A DNA stretch of 7,290 nt. It comes from an uncultured bacterium. GTDB lineage: Bacteria; Acidobacteriota; UBA890. The DNA lies in assembly GCA_937922775.1 (NCBI GenBank), contig CALAKE010000168.1, positions 1-7,290 on the forward strand, in the 5' to 3' direction. The notes below the pieces were generated by a model, which saw only the letters and a program-made list of their open reading frames with translations, had not been told where the DNA came from and did not search any database. Of the stretch, positions 1-3,703 are shown in pieces. How positions within the stretch are numbered: position 1 is the first letter of the stretch; every line of letters begins with the position of its first letter. Made by a program: the position numbers and the translations under genes.

Positions 1-70
1 CGAATCGAACCTCCACGTTGACCTGCAGTGCGTTCGTCCGATAGCTACCTCAGTCATTCGCCCGAAGGGG

Positions 71-283
71 CTAAAGCTCACGCTCGCCGCCGCCCTTCAA
101 CCTAATGAAGCAGAGAGTTGCCGCCAGCGATGCGGCAACGATCGTCAAGACGTAGAGCGCGACGCCTAGCCAGTCGCCTGGAAGCCTCGTCGTATAGCGG
201 AGCAATGCCGCGAACTGCGTGGCCGCCACGGTTACCCAGAGACCGGAGATGAAGACCATTCTCTTCGGTTCGCTCATACCCAT
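71..283 (-). CDS. Small two-helix membrane protein, function unknown
   Basis: This 70-residue protein belongs to no family I recognise. A short polar N-terminus (MGMSEPKR) is followed by two hydrophobic stretches, about residues 9-28 and 38-60. They are separated by a short loop with charged residues (RYTTRLPGD), and the tail is basic and polar (RLKGGGEREL). This is a helical-hairpin inner-membrane protein layout with no catalytic motif. The ATG at 283 is preceded on the minus strand by AGGAG with a 7-base spacer, which supports the gene being real and this start. A second in-frame ATG at 277 is possible. The gene diverges from the CrtO-like gene and has a good sigma-70 type -10 box about 60 bases upstream. 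Being a coding gene is likely; its role is unknown. Confidence 0.6.
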   Translation of the reverse strand: MGMSEPKRMVFISGLWVTVAATQFAALLRYTTRLPGDWLGVALYVLTIVAASLAATLCFIRLKGGGEREL

Positions 284-290
284 TTGTTAT

Positions 291-295
291 CTCCT
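291..295 (-). promoter_or_regulatory. Shine-Dalgarno site of the small membrane protein gene
   Basis: The minus strand reads AGGAG, then a 7-base spacer, then the ATG at 283. This near-ideal site is the main evidence that the 70-codon frame is translated. Confidence 0.6.
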
Positions 296-329
296 GCGGA
301 GTCTCTGGGAAGCAATGCCGGAGTTGGAT

Positions 330-354
330 ATATCTACTAGATTATAGTATATAT
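330..354. promoter_or_regulatory. Imperfect AT-rich dyad, candidate operator
   Basis: The 10-base arms ATATCTACTA (330-339) and TAGTATATAT (345-354) are reverse complements except at one position, around the 5-base centre GATTA. The dyad covers the -10 box and likely start point of the minus-strand promoter and sits between two divergent genes, where a repressor site would be expected. AT-rich DNA readily gives chance palindromes, so the operator role is inference. Confidence 0.35.
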
Positions 355-368
355 TGGCGCTGGGCGAA
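341..368 (-). promoter_or_regulatory. Predicted sigma-70 type promoter for the small membrane protein gene
   Basis: On the minus strand, positions 346 to 341 read TATAAT, a perfect -10 consensus. The best -35 candidate is TTCGCC at 368-363, a weak 3/6 match with a 16-base spacer. Transcription would begin near 334, giving a leader of about 50 bases before the ATG at 283. The surrounding 25 bases are almost pure A/T in an otherwise GC-rich window, which adds weight. The -10 box lies inside the dyad at 330-354. Confidence 0.45.
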
Positions 369-381
369 TTCGGAGCTGCGG

Positions 382-406
382 GGAAATGACGAGCGAGGTC
401 ATTTCC
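382..406 (+). repeat. Perfect 9-bp inverted repeat upstream of the CrtO-like gene
   Basis: GGAAATGAC (382-390) and GTCATTTCC (398-406) are exact reverse complements separated by 7 bases. As RNA this is a stable hairpin ending 29 bases before the ATG at 436. As DNA it is a 25-base dyad suited to a dimeric regulator. There is no T-tract after it, so it is not an intrinsic terminator. The structure is seen directly; its role is open. Confidence 0.5.
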
Positions 407-435
407 AAAGCCGCGAAAATCATGGGCGTAGCGTC

Positions 436-969
436 ATGTCAGACGATCAATACCCGCCGGACGACGGTTGGACGTGGCTGTATCGCGCATATGACCGTCT
501 CATTGCGCCTCATGACTGGTTGCGGCGGCCTCTCTGCGCCTACCTTGATCCGAAGCCGTTCGAGAAGGCCGAGAGTGGGAAAATCTACAGGCTGCTCGGG
601 GTAGACCGATTCGGAAAGATCATTCCGACAGGCGGCGTGGCCATCAGACGTCTCATGGGGGTGCGCATGGCTCCATACACTCTTACCGGCACCTCCTTGC
701 GTGCGGCGCGCCACTTCCGCTATCGGACCTGCGTGTTCGAGATGGCGCACCTCCCTTTCTTCCTGACCCTGCTGGCGTTGTCGATCTACCGGTGGGCGCA
801 GGGCGATTACCGCATGGCCCTAGAGGACGCCGCGATCAATCTGGTCGTGAATCTCTACCCAATCCTGCACCACCGGCACACGCGTGTTCGCATCGACTCA
901 CTGCTCGCGAGGTCTCGCCGTCTAGCAGGCAGGACTCCTCCCTCGCAACTCGTGCGCAGCTCTGCGTGA
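436..969 (+). CDS. CrtO-like membrane acyltransferase family protein
   Basis: This 177-residue membrane protein resembles the CrtO family, named for the staphylococcal glycosyl-4,4'-diaponeurosporenoate acyltransferase that adds the last fatty acyl group of staphyloxanthin. The family landmarks appear in order. Residues 41-67 (KPFEKAESGKIYRLLGVDRF, then KIIPTGG) match the FEKxGKFWxKxxxVRKWKxKIxxG region. A membrane segment at about 99-122 begins with the conserved E102-x-x-H105 (FEMAHLPFF). A second hydrophobic segment at 130-146 runs into NLYPILHHRHTRVRI, matching NVPIIIVQRYNRPRL with R147, R150 and R152 kept. The length fits the family. The ATG at 436 has no clear Shine-Dalgarno sequence, and no upstream in-frame ATG or GTG was found. 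No carotenoid genes (crtM, crtN, crtP, crtQ) are present, so the substrate is probably something else. Family membership is fairly sure; acyl transfer is inferred. Confidence 0.72.
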   Translation: MSDDQYPPDDGWTWLYRAYDRLIAPHDWLRRPLCAYLDPKPFEKAESGKIYRLLGVDRFGKIIPTGGVAIRRLMGVRMAPYTLTGTSLRAARHFRYRTCVFEMAHLPFFLTLLALSIYRWAQGDYRMALEDAAINLVVNLYPILHHRHTRVRIDSLLARSRRLAGRTPPSQLVRSSA

Positions 970-1030
970 AACTGCGCAACGCTTCGGTCCCTGCCGCTCA
1001 CATTTCTTCCGCCTAGGCAGAAAAAGGGGA

Positions 1031-1058
1031 TGATCGGCACTGCTGGTGGCGCTAGTCT
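1031..1058 (+). promoter_or_regulatory. Weak promoter candidate ahead of the Trp-rich WW-like gene
   Basis: TAGTCT at 1053-1058 is a degenerate -10 box, with TGATCG at 1031-1036 as a poor -35 candidate at 16 bases. A similar element, TGCTAGACT, precedes the hydrolase gene near the right end of the window. Transcription from here would give a leader of about 100 bases carrying the hairpin at 1110-1130. The match is weak and mainly positional. Confidence 0.2.
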
Positions 1059-1109
1059 GCCAACATGCACCCGCTGCGGTGAATGGGAAACGGGGGGAAC
1101 GTACCCTGT

Positions 1110-1130
1110 GTTCTTGCGTCGTGCGAGAAC
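1110..1130 (+). repeat. Hairpin in the leader of the WW-like gene
   Basis: GTTCTTGC (1110-1117) pairs with GCGAGAAC (1123-1130) over 8 positions, one of them a G-U wobble, around a 5-base loop. It ends 38 bases before the ATG at 1169 and has no T-tract, so it is not a terminator. It could stabilise the transcript or be chance. Confidence 0.35.
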
Positions 1131-1168
1131 CCGCCGGGACGGGATCTAGGGAAACGACTGGCTAGTAG

Positions 1169-2089
1169 ATGGCACCACTTCGTGAACGCTGCAATCTGTT
1201 CAAGAAGTCCCTGCGCGTGGCGCCGCGTCCGTACATCCCGGACACTTGGGACGTCCCTCTCGATCACCCCTCGTCTCGACGTTTCTACGTCCATAAGGAA
1301 TCCGGGCGGACTTCCTGGCGGGACGAGGGGCCGGGCTGGGAGCTGGAGCGTACGCTCAAGCTCTGGCACTCCCGCCAGGCGTTGCGCGTTTGGGTCGGTC
1401 GTCGCCTGATTCTCGAGCTCGGCCACGAGGAGGCCCAGCGTCGGATTCATGAGCTGCAAGCGAGGCTGACTCGCGAGATCCCTGGCCCTAACGCCTACCT
1501 CGATCTGCTCGTGTCGATCGCCTACGAAGTCGTGACGCTGCAAAGACGCGCTGAGCGATGGCAGCGGCTCCGGGTAGAAATCCAGAAGAAGGCCGAACGC
1601 GACACGAACTGGTGGGGTACGGTTGCGGCTTCCCTGGGCAGTTGGGGTGAGGCCGGGGCCGATGCCGCCCAGGCCATCGCCGCCTCGGTCGACTCGTTGG
1701 TAGCGAGCCTCGGCGCCGCCAGCGAGATCTGGTCAGAAGGCGGGAACGAGGGAGCGCTCTCCGACGCGCAGAAGTCGTTTCTGGGCAGCGGTCGCGCCTC
1801 TTGGAATTGGATGGACTACCAGACCCTGCCGCGCAAGCTGAAGTCGCCCGACATCAACTGGATCGTGGCTCAGGCGATTGTCCGCTATCGCGACAGTCAT
1901 CCCGATCACAGCCCCGAGGTCGCTGTGCGCCGCGTATCCCGGTACCTGGAAATCCTCGGCTGCTCTCTGCGAAGCGAATCTTCAGAAACCGAAAAGACTG
2001 TGCGCACAGCCGAGGTAGGCCACCCGAACCACGCCGCTCTAGGAGGCGTTGAGCAGGGAGGCGACGGAGTCGATCACTGCGTCGGGTGA
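1169..2089 (+). CDS. Trp-rich protein with N-terminal WW-like domain, function unknown
   Basis: I do not recognise this 306-residue protein as a whole. Residues 23-53 read like a WW domain. IPDTW (23-27) fits the LPxGW opening, FYVHKESGRTSW (39-50) fits the YYxNHxTxxTxW core, and the two Trp residues are 23 apart (usually 20-23). The usual proline three residues after the second Trp is Glu53, with a Pro at 55. WW domains bind short proline-rich ligands and are mostly eukaryotic. Residues 84-145 are Arg/Glu-rich and helical, possibly a coiled coil. Residues 160-187 are Ala/Ser-rich, and 212-265 form another charged helical block. There are 13 Trp in total. No signal peptide or membrane segment is seen, so it is likely cytoplasmic. 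Two in-frame TAG codons immediately precede the ATG, so it cannot start earlier. No good Shine-Dalgarno sequence is visible. The last 17 codons overlap the opposing HAD gene. Confidence 0.6.
   Translation: MAPLRERCNLFKKSLRVAPRPYIPDTWDVPLDHPSSRRFYVHKESGRTSWRDEGPGWELERTLKLWHSRQALRVWVGRRLILELGHEEAQRRIHELQARLTREIPGPNAYLDLLVSIAYEVVTLQRRAERWQRLRVEIQKKAERDTNWWGTVAASLGSWGEAGADAAQAIAASVDSLVASLGAASEIWSEGGNEGALSDAQKSFLGSGRASWNWMDYQTLPRKLKSPDINWIVAQAIVRYRDSHPDHSPEVAVRRVSRYLEILGCSLRSESSETEKTVRTAEVGHPNHAALGGVEQGGDGVDHCVG
1235..1327 (+). other. Segment encoding the WW-like domain
   Basis: Codons 23-53 of the Trp-rich protein. Key residues are Pro24, Trp27 (structural Trp), Phe39, Tyr40 (ligand-contact aromatic), His42 (usually Asn), Thr48 and Trp50 (ligand-binding Trp). 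The order and spacing match the three-stranded WW sheet. Only the terminal Pro and the Asn-His pair deviate. The assignment rests on motif reading, not on a profile search. Confidence 0.5.
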
Positions 2090-2827
2090 GACTGAACCTT
2101 CCAGATCCGAGTCGCGGTACTTGCCGGTGCGTACCTGAATTCCGATGAGACCGACCTTCATGGCCGCCTCGACGTCGGTGAGGATATCGTCGCCGACCAT
2201 GACGATCTGTCCCGCCGGCAATCCGATGTCGGCAATCACGGCCTCGAAGATCGCCGGATCGGGCTTGCCGAATATCAGTGCGTCCTTGCGGGTGGCGTAC
2301 TCCAGTGCGGTGATGAAGGGCCCCGCGTCGAGCTGCAGGTCGTCCCCCATCTTCCAGTACCGAGTCCGGCCAAGGCCGATCAGCTCGGCACCGACTTCGT
2401 GGATCAGGCGGAATGCCTCGTTCATCAGATCGTAGGTCCACTCACGGCCGAGATCACCCACCACCACGGCATCGGGTAGCTCGCTCCTCGGGCTGACTCC
2501 TTCGAAGTCCGGTAGGGCGCCTTCGCGCACGAGAAGACGGGCGCCGGCGCCGCGCCGCCGAAGGTACTCCCCGGCGGCTCGGGACGGGCAAAAAACCTCC
2601 TCTGGGACGGCGTCGAAGCCGGATCGGACCAGGTCCTTGGCCAGATGGTCGCGACCACGCGAGGTCGTATTGGTCAAAAAGCGGACAGGTACCCCCGCCT
2701 CTTTGAATGCAGCTACCACCCGAGCAGCTCCAGCGACTGGACGATCGTTCTCGGTCAGCACACCGTCGATATCGAAGATGATGGCCTGGATACCGACACC
2801 GTCCCGCGCTTCTGTCACATCAACCAT
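2039..2827 (-). CDS. HAD-IIA family phosphatase, LHPP/HDHD2-like
   Basis: This is a cytoplasmic Mg-dependent phosphohydrolase of HAD subfamily IIA. All four motifs are intact: motif I FDIDGVL with nucleophile Asp19 and acid/base Asp21, motif II LTNT with Thr52, motif III FGKPDP with Lys188, and motif IV GDDILTD with Asp213, Asp214 and Asp218. The C2 cap lies between motifs II and III. The stretches GLGRTRYWK, LDAGPFITALEYA and QVRTGKYRDSD closely resemble animal LHPP (phospholysine phosphohistidine inorganic pyrophosphate phosphatase) and HDHD2, more than NagD. The true substrate in bacteria is unknown. I chose the ATG at 2827 (262 residues), preceded by GGTGA with a 5-base spacer. A GTG at 2857 would add 10 residues not needed by the fold. 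The 3' end overlaps the opposing Trp-rich gene by 51 bases. Confidence 0.88.
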   Translation of the reverse strand: MVDVTEARDGVGIQAIIFDIDGVLTENDRPVAGAARVVAAFKEAGVPVRFLTNTTSRGRDHLAKDLVRSGFDAVPEEVFCPSRAAGEYLRRRGAGARLLVREGALPDFEGVSPRSELPDAVVVGDLGREWTYDLMNEAFRLIHEVGAELIGLGRTRYWKMGDDLQLDAGPFITALEYATRKDALIFGKPDPAIFEAVIADIGLPAGQIVMVGDDILTDVEAAMKVGLIGIQVRTGKYRDSDLEGSVSPDAVIDSVASLLNAS

Positions 2828-2940
2828 TGAGGTCACCGTTGCCTTCGGAACCGGCACTGAGATCGAGCCAGGTCCTTTTTGGGGGCCCTTGTCTCACAGT
2901 CCCGCTCGCCAGGCCCGCCACATTTCGACCGCGGCCTGCT

Positions 2941-2946
2941 AGTGTA
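2941..2946 (-). promoter_or_regulatory. Candidate -10 box for the HAD phosphatase gene
   Basis: The minus strand reads TACACT here, a 4/6 match to TATAAT, about 115 bases before the ATG at 2827. I see no convincing -35 box. The same bases on the plus strand form TGCTAGTGT (2937-2945), resembling the other TAG-type elements in the window. It might serve either or neither direction. Confidence 0.2.
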
Positions 2947-3011
2947 ACTCTCGGGAGACCGCATCCCCGAAGACCAATCATGGACTGAAGTGATCTCCAG
3001 CAACATCAACC

Positions 3012-3040
3012 TTGGCAATTAGTTCCATATCTACTGTTCT
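3012..3040 (+). promoter_or_regulatory. Candidate promoter for the OsmC-family gene
   Basis: TTGGCA at 3012-3017 matches the -35 consensus at 5 of 6 positions. Seventeen bases later TGTTCT (3035-3040) is a poor 3/6 -10 box. The start point would be near 3047, giving a leader of about 60 bases to the GTG at 3107. The -35 and spacing are good, the -10 is weak. Confidence 0.3.
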
Positions 3041-3090
3041 CAGCTATTGCAGGTCGACAAGGACGGCCGATACACACAGTGTGCCCGGCC

Positions 3091-3098
3091 GGGGAGGA
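3091..3098 (+). promoter_or_regulatory. Strong Shine-Dalgarno site that fixes the OsmC start
   Basis: GGGGAGGA lies 8 bases before the GTG at 3107. It makes GTG-3107 far more likely than the TTG at 3047 that opens the longer reading frame and has no ribosome site. The choice removes 20 residues that have no counterpart in OsmC proteins. Confidence 0.7.
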
Positions 3099-3106
3099 TA
3101 GCAGCC

Positions 3107-3550
3107 GTGTCTAGCGATGCCGAAGGCCGCTTCACCGTCGAGCTGGAGCAGCAAGAAGGCTTCGAGTTTCTGGTGCGTTTCGACCTCGACGATGTCCCTG
3201 ATCTTCTCGTCGACGAGCCCGAGCCTCTTGGCCACGGCCGTGGCCCCAATCCCTCCCGCCTGCTGGCCGCTGGCGTAGCGAACTGTCTGAGCGCCAGCCT
3301 GCTGTTCTGCCTGCAGAAGTCGAAGGTGGAAGGAGCGAGAGTGCGCAGCACTGTTTCCGGGCAGCTCGTGCGCAACGATCGCAAGCGGCTGCGCATCGGA
3401 GATCTCGACGTGCAGATCCATCTGCAGGGCATCGGGATTGAGGACGAGGCCAGGTTGGAGCGTTGTTTGGGCCTATTCGAAGACTATTGCGTGGTGACGG
3501 CGAGCGTGAAGGAAGGCATCGCGGTGAACGTGGAGGTGGTGCGCGACTAA
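3107..3550 (+). CDS. OsmC-family protein, predicted thiol peroxidase
   Basis: This 147-residue cytoplasmic protein has the size and signature of the OsmC/Ohr superfamily, dimeric enzymes that reduce organic hydroperoxides with two cysteines. The expected pair is present: Cys60 in AAGVANCLSASLLF, on the central helix after the PNPSRLL turn, and Cys128 in EDYCVVTASVKEGI, matching the second-cysteine helix. Two further cysteines (Cys68 and Cys120) are unusual extras. The segment EPEPLGHGRGPNPSRLLAAG resembles the OsmC/YhfA-like branch more than Ohr. The GTG start is dictated by the strong ribosome site upstream. It lies alone between a divergent HAD gene and the permease 153 bases downstream. 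The resolving thiol partner and physiological peroxide cannot be read from sequence. Confidence 0.85.
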   Translation: MSSDAEGRFTVELEQQEGFEFLVRFDLDDVPDLLVDEPEPLGHGRGPNPSRLLAAGVANCLSASLLFCLQKSKVEGARVRSTVSGQLVRNDRKRLRIGDLDVQIHLQGIGIEDEARLERCLGLFEDYCVVTASVKEGIAVNVEVVRD

Positions 3551-3570
3551 CCCCGCCCTCTCGACAGGAC

Positions 3571-3598
3571 GTGGTTGCCCGCGTGCGGCAACTCCCAC
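3571..3598 (+). repeat. Hairpin between the OsmC and permease genes
   Basis: GTTGCC (3574-3579) pairs perfectly with GGCAAC (3587-3592) over a 7-base loop. GTG (3571-3573) and CAC (3596-3598) extend the stem past a 3-base bulge. It starts 21 bases after the OsmC stop codon. There is no T-run, so it is not a classical intrinsic terminator, but it could protect the 3' end or attenuate read-through. Confidence 0.3.
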
Positions 3599-3703
3599 CG
3601 CCTCGAGCCGGTGAAACATCCTCAGCGCGCCCTGCGTCAGATGACTAGACAGGAGCAGAGGGGGGAGCTGCGCCGAAACGCCACTTTCGCCGGGATCGCG
3701 CCA

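Noticed and set aside
1..14. Minus-strand GGAGGTTCGATTCG resembling a tRNA T-arm
   Set aside because: The second base after the loop already fails to pair with the stem, and no anticodon stem or D-arm is found in the adjoining bases.
991..1020. Possible terminator after the CrtO-like gene (CTGCC ... GGCAG)
   Set aside because: The stem is only 5 bp with a 20-base loop, and it is followed by A residues rather than T residues on the coding strand.
1854..2441. Minus-strand open frame of 195 codons overlapping the HAD gene
   Set aside because: Same strand, different frame. It is Arg-rich and low complexity, while the HAD frame carries all four catalytic motifs.
3047..3106. Longer OsmC start at the TTG
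   Set aside because: There is no ribosome site, and the added 20 residues are outside the OsmC fold. GTG-3107 has GGGGAGGA 8 bases upstream.
3575..3703. N-terminal extension of the permease from TTG 3575 or ATG 3641
   Set aside because: The extra residues are basic, low complexity and unlike the family N-terminus. The standard opening begins at ATG 3704, though its ribosome site is weak.
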